59,686 bases of DNA from Agrilactobacillus composti DSM 18527 = JCM 14202. Lineage in GTDB: Bacteria > Bacillota > Bacilli > Lactobacillales > Lactobacillaceae. Location: positions 1 to 59,686 of the forward strand of contig NZ_AZGA01000006.1 of NCBI RefSeq assembly GCF_001436375.1. The letters run 5' to 3'. Under the pieces are notes generated by a model, which saw only the letters and a list, made by a program, of their open reading frames with translations, was not told the origin of the DNA and ran no database searches. Position numbers and translations under genes: made by a program. Shown piece by piece: positions 19,324 through 27,716 of this stretch. Within the stretch, counting starts at the first letter, position 1; each line of letters begins with the position of its first letter.

Positions 19324-19401
19324 AGAACAGTTCTTTAAACAGTTATTTGCTTGAGTATAGGATACCGCTTTCAGTCATAAAATATCGGTTGGAATTCCAA
19401 C
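19324..19401. promoter_or_regulatory. hcp / Crp-family divergent control region with two palindromes
   Basis: AGAACAGTTCT (19324-19334) is an 11-base palindrome close to hcp, and GTTGGAATTCCAAC (19388-19401) is a perfect 14-base palindrome just before the Crp-family ribosome-binding site. Either could be the operator of the divergent regulator. A minus-strand TATACT (19356-19361) may be the hcp -10 box. Neither palindrome is a standard FNR or Crp box. Confidence 0.45.
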
Positions 19402-19415
19402 GGAAAGGTCAAATT

Positions 19416-20069
19416 ATGCAACAATTTTACCCTGTACTTTTAAAATCAACTTTATTTCGCCAAATCACGGCGGTCAATTTAGCCCCCTTGCTGGCAGCAG
19501 CCCAGCCTATCCTGAAGACTTTCACCGCCAATACCCGTATTTGGCAGGCCGGCGAACAAGCCGCCAGCTTCGGATTAGTGGGGGCTGGGACGGTGCAGAT
19601 CCTCAAAGAAGATGCCCAGGGTAACCGCACCATTGTGGCCACCGTGGCGGAGGCCGGTATCTTTGGGGAAGCCTACGCCTATGCCAGCACCGGGCCTTTA
19701 CCGGTTTCCGTGGACGCCAGTACCGACACCACCGTGCTCTTTTTTGAGCCCCAGCGCCTGTTGAATTTGGCCCACTTGCCCCAAGGGGAACAATTACTCA
19801 GCAATCTGTTGCAAATTCTGGCCCGGAAAAGTTTGTTATTAAATCAAAAAGTCGAGATCCTGTCCCAACGCAAAATTGCGGATAAGGTCTTAACCTTTCT
19901 GCAACTGGAAGCTAAGCGTCAAGCTCGCCAACCGATGTTCCTGCCTTACAACCGCCAAGAAATGGCTGACTTTTTAGGCGTGGAGCGTTCCGCTTTATCG
20001 GCAGCTTTGAGCAGTATGAAAAAAGCGGGGTTGATTGATTATCGGAAGAATGAATTTACTTTATTTTAG
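19416..20069 (+). CDS. Crp/FNR family regulator, HcpR-like by context
   Basis: The protein is 217 residues from ATG 19416, chosen because GAAAGG lies seven bases before it; the ORF is open 23 codons further. Residues 20-125 form a cyclic-nucleotide-binding-like barrel (FGLVGAGTVQILKED, GIFGEAYAY), followed by a long helix and a winged helix-turn-helix (NRQEMADFLGVERSALSAAL). FNR-type iron-sulfur cysteines are absent. Divergence from hcp suggests it controls hcp in response to nitrosative or redox signals, as HcpR proteins do; that is inference. Confidence 0.85.
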   Translation: MQQFYPVLLKSTLFRQITAVNLAPLLAAAQPILKTFTANTRIWQAGEQAASFGLVGAGTVQILKEDAQGNRTIVATVAEAGIFGEAYAYASTGPLPVSVDASTDTTVLFFEPQRLLNLAHLPQGEQLLSNLLQILARKSLLLNQKVEILSQRKIADKVLTFLQLEAKRQARQPMFLPYNRQEMADFLGVERSALSAALSSMKKAGLIDYRKNEFTLF

Positions 20070-20501
20070 TTATTGGCCGGCCATATCCGCCAAACTGGTT
20101 TGCTTTAAAACCTGCAGCATAGCTGCTTGCGCTTCGGTCAGTACAGCGGTACTTTTCCCCAGCCAGTTTTGAACTTTTTCGGGATTTAAAAATGCTGTGG
20201 TATCAAAATCTTGATGGACTTTAAAAATAGGATTGGTTCCTTCCATGGCCACAAATATGTCATAGATAGTGATTGCTTGTGGGGCTTTGGCCAGTCTGAG
20301 CCCTCCGTTAATACCGGTCTTGGAGCTGAGAATGCCATTTTTCTTTAAAATAGTGGAAATTTTTTTGATACTGGGAATGGGAATATTTAATTTTTCAGAT
20401 ATTTTTTGAATCGATAAGTAGTCATAATGCTGAGTATCTGACTTGATGCCCACATACGCCGCAATTTCGAGGGCTTGGGAAAAGGCGATAGAAAAGGCCA
20501 T
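20070..20501 (-). CDS. Rrf2 family transcriptional regulator
   Basis: At 143 residues this is an Rrf2-type winged helix: SIQKISEKLNIPIPSIKKIS, then the wing ILSSKTGINGGLRLAK and AITIYDIFVAMEG. The cysteines that bind iron-sulfur clusters in IscR/NsrR are missing, so it must sense something else. Its stop abuts the Crp-family stop with no spacer. It lies downstream of an MFS exporter, and the same dyad motif precedes both genes, so it probably represses the exporter and itself. Confidence 0.9.
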   Translation of the reverse strand: MAFSIAFSQALEIAAYVGIKSDTQHYDYLSIQKISEKLNIPIPSIKKISTILKKNGILSSKTGINGGLRLAKAPQAITIYDIFVAMEGTNPIFKVHQDFDTTAFLNPEKVQNWLGKSTAVLTEAQAAMLQVLKQTSLADMAGQ

Positions 20502-20523
20502 GCTATACCTCCAATTAATCTAT

Positions 20524-20545
20524 TTAGTATATGCTATTATACCAA
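20524..20545. promoter_or_regulatory. Operator-like dyad upstream of rrf2-family gene
   Basis: TTAGTATA and TATACCAA are separated by six bases, one mismatch from the perfect dyad upstream of the MFS gene (21966-21988). A minus-strand TATAAT overlaps it. Confidence 0.6.
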
Positions 20546-20562
20546 ATCTACCGCCAATAACA

Positions 20563-21936
20563 TTATTTTTCCTTAACCGGCACGATCAAGGCTAAAACTA
20601 GGCCTAACCCCACTGCGGTCAGGGCTACGCCAATGAACATGGCTTGGCTGAAAACAGCGGCAATCTTAGTAACTTGGCTAGTAAAAGCCGCAAAGATGGC
20701 TAATCCCAAGGCGCCGCCAAATTGCCGGGCGGTATTGTACACCCCAGATGCAGCCCCGGAAACTGCCGGCCGAATCCGGACTAGCCCGGAATTGGCTAGG
20801 GTGGCAAAGGCTAAGGCAAAGCCCACGGCAAAACCTAGGGTCCCAATCAACAGGAGCCAATAATTGGCGAAGAGGGCCACCGCGCCTAATTCCGCCAGAG
20901 ACAACAAAACAATCACAAAACCACTGACCATCACCTTGGCATTGCCCAAGCGCGCCACTAGATTACGGGCCCGGACAGCGACCACAAATAATAAAATGGC
21001 CATGGGGACCATACCTAACGCGGTGACAAAAGCACTCAGACCAAGGGCGCCTTGCATATATTGGGGCGTATAAAACCAAAAACCAATTCCGGCGGCACTA
21101 AATAATAAGGAACTGAGATATGAGGCCATGCGTTCCCTATCCTTGAAGATTTCTAAGGGCATCGTAGGCTGGGCCACCCGAGCTTGACTGAAGATGAAGG
21201 CCACCCAAAGTAATAAGGATAAAATGATCGTGGGGATGGGCCAAGGACTGCCATCAAGCCCATAAGAAATTGAGGTCATGGCTAGGATAGATAATACCGT
21301 CCCCAACCAATCAATGTGGCCAGTATGTGTTTGGGCGCTGACTAAAACCCGACTGGCAATGACCACCATGATTAGCGCAATGGGGCCATTGATATAAAAG
21401 CCCACCCGCCAGGAGGCAAATGTGGCAAAGAAGCCGCCAATCACCAAGCCCACCGCAGCGCCAGCGCCAATGACCGAGGCGTAGTAACCAATGACTTTCT
21501 GGCGCGTGGGGCCTTTAAACGTATCGGTCAAAAGCGCTAAGCAATTGGGGGCTAAGATTGCCGCGCCGATGCCCTGAAAGGCCCGAAAGCTGATGATCAT
21601 CGTGGCATTGGTGGCCGCCCCAACGGCTAAACTGCCCAGCCCAAAAATAATCAAGCTGGTAATAAAAAGTACTTTACGGCCGTAAATATCTCCTAGTTTG
21701 CCGCCAACTAACATAAAGCCCGCATAGGTCAAGGCATAAGCCACCTGCACCCAAGATAAGGCTCCGGCATTTAGCTGAAGCTGCGCCGCCATTTTAACAG
21801 TACCGGTATAGACAATCGAGGTGTCCAACACCCCTAGAAAAGCCCCAATCAGTGCCAAAGCTAACACAATTTTTTGGACCCGGGTCATGGTGTCTTGATT
21901 TTGAGTCGAGATAACGTCTTTGATTTGTTTGTCCAT
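20563..21936 (-). CDS. MFS multidrug exporter, 14-helix (DHA2) type
   Basis: This 457-residue MFS protein has about fourteen helices. The first helix LDTSIV (motif D1), GGKLGDIYGRKVLF (motif A) and GAAVGLVIGGFFA (motif C, antiporter motif) mark it as an EmrB/QacA-type proton-drug antiporter. AAGGAGA precedes the ATG. Promoter TTGTCT-17-TATACT is overlapped by an Rrf2-type dyad, so it is probably induced when the downstream Rrf2-family repressor releases. The exported compound is unknown. Confidence 0.9.
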   Translation of the reverse strand: MDKQIKDVISTQNQDTMTRVQKIVLALALIGAFLGVLDTSIVYTGTVKMAAQLQLNAGALSWVQVAYALTYAGFMLVGGKLGDIYGRKVLFITSLIIFGLGSLAVGAATNATMIISFRAFQGIGAAILAPNCLALLTDTFKGPTRQKVIGYYASVIGAGAAVGLVIGGFFATFASWRVGFYINGPIALIMVVIASRVLVSAQTHTGHIDWLGTVLSILAMTSISYGLDGSPWPIPTIILSLLLWVAFIFSQARVAQPTMPLEIFKDRERMASYLSSLLFSAAGIGFWFYTPQYMQGALGLSAFVTALGMVPMAILLFVVAVRARNLVARLGNAKVMVSGFVIVLLSLAELGAVALFANYWLLLIGTLGFAVGFALAFATLANSGLVRIRPAVSGAASGVYNTARQFGGALGLAIFAAFTSQVTKIAAVFSQAMFIGVALTAVGLGLVLALIVPVKEK

Positions 21937-21965
21937 ATTTTTTCTCCTTACTTTTATTAGTTCAC

Positions 21966-21996
21966 TTAGTATATTCTTTATATACTAATTAGACAA
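21966..21996 (-). promoter_or_regulatory. MFS exporter promoter overlapped by dyad operator
   Basis: On the minus strand TTGTCT (21991-21996), 17 bases and TATACT (21968-21973) form a promoter. TTAGTATA (21966-21973) and TATACTAA (21981-21988) form a perfect dyad with seven bases between. The same motif recurs at 20524-20545. Confidence 0.7.
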
Positions 21997-22191
21997 GCTT
22001 AAATTTTAAACACTCGTTAAATCGGGAAACTTGTCTATTCATTAAAATTAGGATTTAATTTAAATAAATATATAACCGACCCCTGTCAATAGGCAGTTTT
22101 CGCTGTCGCCCCGGTAATAATATTTTTTATAAAATTAATAAGAAAATCCCATGGTATCCTAAGGCCAACAAAGCAATTGGAGGAAAATATC

Positions 22192-23190
22192 ATGTCTAAG
22201 AAAACTGGCTTTTTAGCCGCTATTATCTGTGCTGGCTGCTTGTTAGTTGGTGGTTCCAAAACCACTGTAGCCCGGGCGGCGACTGAAAGTGCCCCAACCA
22301 TTTATACAGCCCTACCCAGCCTCAACAACACTTATTACCGACCTTTCAACAAATCTTTGCAAAGTTTTGGCAACCAATTAGCCCAGAATGACCCCGCCAA
22401 CGTGGTGACCATTACCAAACAATCTCTGACCCACAAAACCAGCGGCTTCACTTATGACGACATTTGGTTGCGAGATGTGGCCCCGGTGATCACCACTAAG
22501 ATGGTGAAATTCCGCTACGATCCCAGTTACCTGAAAAAAGCCGATCGTCAGTATTTAGACCAACGTTTTCGGACTTGGTTGAACCAAGAAAATTTCAACT
22601 ATGACACCAGCGACTTGGTCTTAGATGGGGGCAACTTGATTTGGAATAACAGCGATACGGTCATTTTGACCAGCCATGTTTTCAAAGATAATCCGGATTG
22701 GTCTAAAGCCGACATCGTAGCTGAGTTAAAAGGCAAATTAGCCGTCGACCATGTGATCATCATCCCCTCAGAGCCTGGAGATGTATTGGGCCACGCTGAT
22801 GGCATGGTGAAATTCATCTCAGCCCGAAAACTGTATGTGAGTGATTTCTCCGGAGATACAAAGTTGGTGAAAAAAGTTCAGCAAAAAATCAAAGCTGAAC
22901 TGCCGAATGCCAAGTTCGTGGTGCTGCCGTCAGCCTACACTGAAAAAGGCCAATATGACCCTAAAATCGCCTCGGCTAAGGGTTTGTATATCAATATGCT
23001 AGAAACACCAGACACCATTTACGTCCCCCATTATGGCCTGAAAGCGGATACCAAAGTATTGAAGATCGTCAAACAACATACCACTAAAAAAGTCGTCCCC
23101 ATTGATGTGGCCAAAATTTCCACCACGGGTGGGTCAGTGCATTGTTTGACCTGGGATGTGCCCCAAGCATTTATGCCCAGTCATAATTAA
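22192..23190 (+). CDS. Exported agmatine/peptidyl-arginine deiminase family protein
   Basis: The protein is 332 residues from the ATG that follows GGAGG. Residues 1-29 form a signal peptide (basic start, hydrophobic core, cleavage site at VARA-A). The rest matches the PAD_porph/agmatine deiminase fold: YDDIWLRDVAP (residues 88-98), LDGGN (144-148), GHADGM (200-205, catalytic His201 and Asp203) and GGSVHCLTWD (313-322, nucleophile Cys318). These guanidino-group hydrolases release ammonia or citrulline-type products. Agmatine deiminases are normally cytoplasmic, so a secretion signal is unusual and points to extracellular arginine or guanidine substrates. A nitrilase gene follows closely on the same strand. 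Confidence 0.88.
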   Translation: MSKKTGFLAAIICAGCLLVGGSKTTVARAATESAPTIYTALPSLNNTYYRPFNKSLQSFGNQLAQNDPANVVTITKQSLTHKTSGFTYDDIWLRDVAPVITTKMVKFRYDPSYLKKADRQYLDQRFRTWLNQENFNYDTSDLVLDGGNLIWNNSDTVILTSHVFKDNPDWSKADIVAELKGKLAVDHVIIIPSEPGDVLGHADGMVKFISARKLYVSDFSGDTKLVKKVQQKIKAELPNAKFVVLPSAYTEKGQYDPKIASAKGLYINMLETPDTIYVPHYGLKADTKVLKIVKQHTTKKVVPIDVAKISTTGGSVHCLTWDVPQAFMPSHN

Positions 23191-23244
23191 GAATCGAATT
23201 GTGCTACAATATGAGCATTATGTATCCCAATTGGAGGCCCTGAT

Positions 23245-24171
23245 ATGAAAGATTTGCAACCAACTTGCCGCATTGCCCTGGTTCAAGCTGCCCCGGTGAT
23301 GTTTGATAAGACTAAAACCCTTGAAAAAGTTGCCCAACTCGTGGCGCAGACCCGGCCACAACACCCAGAACTTATTGTCTTTCCGGAATTATTTATCCCT
23401 GGCTATCCTTTGGGCCTTTCCTTTGGCTTCACCGTGGGCCAGCGGGATGAAAAGGGCCGCCAAGATTGGCAGCTGTACTATAACAACTCGATTATTGTCC
23501 CCGGTCCTGAAACTGATCAACTGGGAGAACTGGCTAAGGCTAGTCAGGCTTATCTCAGCATCGGCGTGTCAGAAAGAGACCAGACGACCAATACCCTGTA
23601 CAATAGCAACTTGATTTTTGCCCCCACCGGTAAATTGGTGGCCATCCATCGGAAGTTGAAACCCACTGGCTCTGAGCGGGTGGTCTGGGGGGATGCCGAC
23701 CGCCACTTTTTCCCAGTGGTGGATACGCCTTGGGGCCCCGCTGGTAGCTTGATTTGTTGGGAAAGTTACATGCCTCTAGCCCGGGTGGCGTTATATGAAA
23801 AGGGCATCAGCCTCTACATTGCTCCTAATACCAATGACAATCCCGAATGGCAGGCCACGATCCAACACATTGCCATTGAAGGTCACTGTTATTTTATCAA
23901 CGCCGATATGTTTTTTGAAAAGTCTGATTACCCCGTTGACCAGTTAGCTTATCCCGAAGAAGTAGCCAAATTACCGGACATCGTGTGCCGCGGTGGCAGC
24001 AGTATCGTGGATCCTTATGGCCATTTTGTCACTGAACCATTATGGGATAAAGCGGGCATTATTTACGCCGACTTAGATATGGCCAAAGTCCCGGCCAGTC
24101 ACATGGAATTTGACGTGGTGGGACATTATGCTCGACCGGATATTTTCGATTTGACTATTAAAGATCAGTAA
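23245..24171 (+). CDS. Nitrilase family carbon-nitrogen hydrolase
   Basis: The 308-residue protein has the nitrilase-superfamily triad: Glu48 in FPELFIPGYP, Lys137 in HRKLKPTGSER and Cys171 in LICWESYMPLAR. The CWE context and the SERVVWGDAD stretch fit the true nitrilase branch (nitrile to carboxylate and ammonia) better than N-carbamoylputrescine amidase, although the latter would make sense after an agmatine deiminase. No signal peptide is present, so it is cytoplasmic. GGAGG precedes the ATG. It starts 54 bases after the deiminase gene and ends at a strong terminator, so the two are probably one transcript. Confidence 0.88.
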   Translation: MKDLQPTCRIALVQAAPVMFDKTKTLEKVAQLVAQTRPQHPELIVFPELFIPGYPLGLSFGFTVGQRDEKGRQDWQLYYNNSIIVPGPETDQLGELAKASQAYLSIGVSERDQTTNTLYNSNLIFAPTGKLVAIHRKLKPTGSERVVWGDADRHFFPVVDTPWGPAGSLICWESYMPLARVALYEKGISLYIAPNTNDNPEWQATIQHIAIEGHCYFINADMFFEKSDYPVDQLAYPEEVAKLPDIVCRGGSSIVDPYGHFVTEPLWDKAGIIYADLDMAKVPASHMEFDVVGHYARPDIFDLTIKDQ

Positions 24172-24198
24172 TTCAAAACTGACTTATGTTGCAATAAT

Positions 24199-24250
24199 AA
24201 AGCCCTCAGAACGATGACCAAATGGCCAGTTCTGAGGGCTTTGTGTGTTT
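24199..24250 (+). terminator. Terminator after the nitrilase gene
   Basis: AAAGCCCTCAGAAC (24199-24212) pairs perfectly with GTTCTGAGGGCTTT (24229-24242), followed by a T-rich run. It may also serve the convergent flavin operon. Confidence 0.88.
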
Positions 24251-24266
24251 TTTTAAGTTCAACAGC

Positions 24267-25544
24267 TTACCAGGTGAATTCTTCATAATAGATTTGATCA
24301 GCGGCCACGCCATGTTGTTGCAAGCGGGTGCGCCAATATTGACCCAAGGCTTGGGGACCGCCGATCATCACCGCAAGATTTTCCAGATTTTGAGGCAATG
24401 TCTGTAAAATGGTGTCGGCTTCAAAGTGCCCCACTTGTAGGTGGCCTTTGAAATTCGGTCGTTGTTCCCAAGTGGCAAATTCCTGGGGATATAACAACGC
24501 CCTTTGGGAATGGGCACTGTAAAAGAAATCCGTAGTCAGTTCAGGATGTTGTTGGACCACCGCTAGCAAAGGCACCACCCCCATGCCCCCGCCAATGAGC
24601 AGCAATTGCTGGGGTTGGCGCCGGGTCAATAATTGCTCGTATTGGCCAAACCCGGTGGTGATAGTCACTGCTATGGGTGGTTTGAGTTTTTGGAGTTGGC
24701 GGGTGAAATCCCCATCCCCACGAATGGTCAAGGTCAATTGGCGCCGCTTCATATCAAACTTGGTAATTGAAAAGGGATGGGGTTCTTGTAGGCCTGGTTG
24801 CTGGGGAATGGCTAAAAACAAAAAGTCCCCGGGTAAATATTGGCGCATCAGTTGTTTGGGGACGGATAGCGTCAATTCTAAGACATTAGGGGCAATCAGT
24901 TGAGTCTGTTGCAACTGCGCCAGACGTTGACTGCTAAATTTTTGCCAGATGTAACTGAGGGCTACTAGTAAAGTCGCCCCATCAAACCAAATCATAAAGG
25001 GTATGATGGCTCGGATATAGTCGATCAACTGCACGTGGATAAAGACCAAAGCCACCGCTACTAAATTCAAGCGGTGCAGCCACACCGTTAATTCGTGTTT
25101 TAATAAGTGGGTCTCCAGCCACCGTTTGCTGACTTGAATGACTTTAAAATGACTGGTGAACCAACCTGCCATGAAAACTAGGGCGAACACCAATAACCCT
25201 AAAAACAAATCAAAGGCCCAGTCCCCGGTGGTTTTGATCCAACCGGCAGAGGGACTACTCTGTTTGTGAAAATAAGCTAAGGCCACCGCGGCTAAGGCCA
25301 TGATGCCGTGGATCATGTACATCTTAGGCAGGCCAATGAGCCGATCCAACCAGTGGGGTCGAGTGCTCAAGTAGATGCTGGCCAGCATCCAGGCATAGGC
25401 CACCGCGCCCCAGATAATGGCCAAACGCTGGTCATTGTATAGGGCGGGCAACCCCGTGGTCAGGGTTTGAATAAAGGGCAGTGGCACTAAGAACAACACC
25501 ACCAGCCACACCAGGCCCAATATATACTTATAGGTTTTCAGCAT
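24267..25544 (-). CDS. Ferric-reductase-like membrane flavoprotein oxidoreductase
   Basis: The protein is 425 residues from ATG 25544, which overlaps the apbE stop; the 32 codons upstream are rejected as a shadow extension. Residues 1-210 carry about six helices with histidines (MYMIHGIMALAAVALAYFH, HRLNLVAVALVFIH) typical of heme-binding ferric-reductase-like domains. The rest is an FAD/NAD(P)H reductase module: HPFSITKF binds FAD and LLLIGGGMGVVPLLAV binds nucleotide. It should pass electrons from NAD(P)H across the membrane. With ApbE and the FMN-binding protein next to it, the likely acceptor is the flavinylated extracytoplasmic protein. Confidence 0.85.
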   Translation of the reverse strand: MLKTYKYILGLVWLVVLFLVPLPFIQTLTTGLPALYNDQRLAIIWGAVAYAWMLASIYLSTRPHWLDRLIGLPKMYMIHGIMALAAVALAYFHKQSSPSAGWIKTTGDWAFDLFLGLLVFALVFMAGWFTSHFKVIQVSKRWLETHLLKHELTVWLHRLNLVAVALVFIHVQLIDYIRAIIPFMIWFDGATLLVALSYIWQKFSSQRLAQLQQTQLIAPNVLELTLSVPKQLMRQYLPGDFLFLAIPQQPGLQEPHPFSITKFDMKRRQLTLTIRGDGDFTRQLQKLKPPIAVTITTGFGQYEQLLTRRQPQQLLLIGGGMGVVPLLAVVQQHPELTTDFFYSAHSQRALLYPQEFATWEQRPNFKGHLQVGHFEADTILQTLPQNLENLAVMIGGPQALGQYWRTRLQQHGVAADQIYYEEFTW

Positions 25545-26304
25545 TGGCCAAAACCCCCTTGTCAAAATCATAGCGTTGCCCATGGTACACCAATACGCCG
25601 CTGAGCTGGTGCTGTAAAATGAGTGCCTTGACGTCAGCAAACGGGGCCGCCATCAAGGCAGTGGCCCACACATCGGCCGTAGTGATTTCTGCAGCAATGA
25701 CCGTGACCTGGGTCAAATCAGCATCAGTTCCGCGCTGAATATGCTGGCCCCGTTTACTGGTACTCGACGTGGCCATGGCCCCATTGGCCAAGGCATAACT
25801 GGCCAATAATTGCTGTAAATCTGCCGGTTGCTCCACCCCCACGTGCCAAGTGAACTGAGCCGGGTCTTTGCTGGCCAATTGCAGATCACCACCACCATTG
25901 ACCCCCACGGCCATGACTTGGGGATCGGCCAACAAGGGTTGTAAATACTGCTTAAAAATCTGGGCAATCGCCCAGCCTTTCACATAGCCGGTGGGATTAT
26001 AAGCCCCGTCAAAAAAGGGGTCGAAAAAGCTGCCAGTGACTTTTTGGGCCTGTTGCGTGGCTGCATAAAGCTGTTGAAACTCCGGTTCTGTGACCAAAAT
26101 TGCCGGCTTACCCTGGCGATAGCGACTGACCTGAGAGGTTTTGATAAAGGGCGAATAGGTCTGTTCAATCCGTTGTAATAATCCTTGAATCAAAGGTGTG
26201 CTAGTGGTCAAATATTGCTGACTCACCTGGGGGTCAATGCTGGCAATACTAATAGTAAAAGGTAAATTCATGGCCGCTAGGACCTGGGCTTTCACTTCAA
26301 TCAT
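25528..26304 (-). CDS. FAD:protein FMN transferase (ApbE family)
   Basis: This 258-residue protein has NPTGYVKGWAI (about residues 106-116) and GVNGGGDLQL, followed by MATSSTSKRG, which match the FAD- and metal-binding motifs of ApbE. The enzyme attaches FMN covalently to a threonine in an S-G-A-T motif. Exactly that motif is present in the protein encoded four bases upstream, so enzyme and substrate are paired. No clear signal peptide or lipobox is seen at the N-terminus, so it may act inside the cell or the start may be misjudged. Confidence 0.88.
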   Translation of the reverse strand: MIEVKAQVLAAMNLPFTISIASIDPQVSQQYLTTSTPLIQGLLQRIEQTYSPFIKTSQVSRYRQGKPAILVTEPEFQQLYAATQQAQKVTGSFFDPFFDGAYNPTGYVKGWAIAQIFKQYLQPLLADPQVMAVGVNGGGDLQLASKDPAQFTWHVGVEQPADLQQLLASYALANGAMATSSTSKRGQHIQRGTDADLTQVTVIAAEITTADVWATALMAAPFADVKALILQHQLSGVLVYHGQRYDFDKGVLANAENL

Positions 26305-26307
26305 AAG

Positions 26308-26772
26308 CTAAACCTCCGCTTTGGTAATGGCTGACTGCAGTGACCCGGTAAAGCCTTTATAGGTTTCAGTGGCCCCAGAAATTTGTTGGATCTTGGCGCT
26401 TTGGGCAGATAGAGCTTCTTTTTTATAAACCGGTAAGGCCTGGGCATTGATCCGATCGGAGCGGCTGCCGCTGGGCTGTTCTAGTACATTTATCGTCGCG
26501 ATTTTACCCGTACGCACCACAATTTGCACTTGAACATCCCCCCACTGGGTACTGGTGGCTCTCCCGGTATAGGTGCCATCCTTGATTTGGCTGTTGCCTG
26601 CGCTAGCTGAACTGGCACCACTGGTCGTCGTTGTCGTTTTAGCAGCCGGTTTGGCCGCTGTTGTCGCAGTCGTTGTCGAGTTGGGTTTCTTAAAAAATAA
26701 CAGATAGCCATCAATGATGATGGCGCAAGTAACACAAAGCGTGACCAATAATGCAATCGTCTTCTTATACAT
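26308..26772 (-). CDS. Membrane-anchored FMN-binding domain protein
   Basis: The 154-residue protein has an N-terminal membrane anchor (residues 5-27), a T/A/S/K-rich linker (31-60) and one FMN_bind domain. ISGATETYKGF at residues 131-141 carries the S-G-A-T flavinylation site, with Thr135 as the FMN attachment residue. It should sit outside the membrane as an electron carrier. First gene of the three-gene flavin operon. Comparable proteins serve in extracellular electron transfer or as flavin-linked reductase subunits; no catalytic reductase domain is fused here. Confidence 0.88.
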   Translation of the reverse strand: MYKKTIALLVTLCVTCAIIIDGYLLFFKKPNSTTTATTAAKPAAKTTTTTSGASSASAGNSQIKDGTYTGRATSTQWGDVQVQIVVRTGKIATINVLEQPSGSRSDRINAQALPVYKKEALSAQSAKIQQISGATETYKGFTGSLQSAITKAEV

Positions 26773-26877
26773 CAGGGTTCGTCATCCTTTGCAATTTTTG
26801 ATTATAATAACAGCAAAGTATGATTTAAATATGAATTTTGTCGGGTGATATCAAGACTCATCACCATAATTGAATGC

Positions 26878-26907
26878 AAAAAAATAACGATTGTCTAGAC
26901 AATCGTT
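26878..26907 (-). terminator. Terminator after the pRiA4b ORF-3 gene
   Basis: AACGATTGTC-TA-GACAATCGTT (26886-26907) is a perfect palindrome. Read on the minus strand, T residues follow (A7 at 26878-26884). Confidence 0.85.
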
Positions 26908-26918
26908 AAATTGATTGA

Positions 26919-27617
26919 TCACTGCTCGTAGCCTTTTTTCAACTGGCGCAGCTCATCTCTTAAGTATTCATTGGTGGTTACCAAATCAAACTGGGACAAA
27001 TCAAAATCCGGTTCCCCTAACCATTCCGAAAATTGGTCGTAATCATCGCCACTGCCCTTCTTAAAAGCGGCGGCCATGGCTGCCAGGCCACCAGGACCAC
27101 CCACATCTTCGATGATGCCATAGCCTTTGCCTTCTAAAACCTTCGGCAAAGTTGTTAGAGAAACCTCCCGCTTATCGATACTTTCGATTTTCAGCTCAAT
27201 CTCCCAACCGTCCCCAAAATCATAGGTCATTAGAAACTTAGCCCCGATATTAGTGGCCACCTGATTTAGTTTTGTGGCAGTAGCATCCTTATAAATAATC
27301 GGACCGCCTATGGGCCGATCGTCATCCACATTAGGCAATTCATAGACGGTATCTTTAAATAAAGCGGCATTTTTTTGTCCAGCCATGAATTTCTGAATTT
27401 GGTCTTCGCTAAAACTGGTGGATAATTCAGTCCGGATATTTTCTTGGGCCAAGGCCTTAATGTTAAATAAGTGCTCCCCGGCCATTTCAAACATGGCCAT
27501 CACCGTGTATCCTAATTCCGCCAGCGTCTTTTCCCCATTGATCTCAAAACGCCGCCAAATTTTAGGCTCAAAATATTTCAATTCCGCATAAAAACGAATC
27601 ACTTTATGTTCTGCCAT
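26919..27617 (-). CDS. Plasmid pRiA4b ORF-3 family protein
   Basis: The 232-residue protein has the family hallmarks KIWRRFEI near the N-terminus, MTYDFGDGWEIEL in the middle, and GIIEDVGGPGGL, then DFDLSQFD. The family is widespread on plasmids and next to insertion elements, sometimes described as an IS1096-type passenger, but no transposase or inverted repeats are seen here. Function is unknown. It is a single gene with its own terminator. Confidence 0.82.
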   Translation of the reverse strand: MAEHKVIRFYAELKYFEPKIWRRFEINGEKTLAELGYTVMAMFEMAGEHLFNIKALAQENIRTELSTSFSEDQIQKFMAGQKNAALFKDTVYELPNVDDDRPIGGPIIYKDATATKLNQVATNIGAKFLMTYDFGDGWEIELKIESIDKREVSLTTLPKVLEGKGYGIIEDVGGPGGLAAMAAAFKKGSGDDYDQFSEWLGEPDFDLSQFDLVTTNEYLRDELRQLKKGYEQ

Positions 27618-27716
27618 GCTAATTCCTCCATTCTCAATATGATATGTTCAAGTTGAGATAAAAACTAACTAACCCTATTAAACCACTAATCATGCATATT
27701 CTTAAGCAAAATCATC

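Noticed and set aside
26919-27617. pRiA4b ORF-3 gene as part of an insertion sequence
   Set aside because: No transposase or terminal inverted repeats were found around it.
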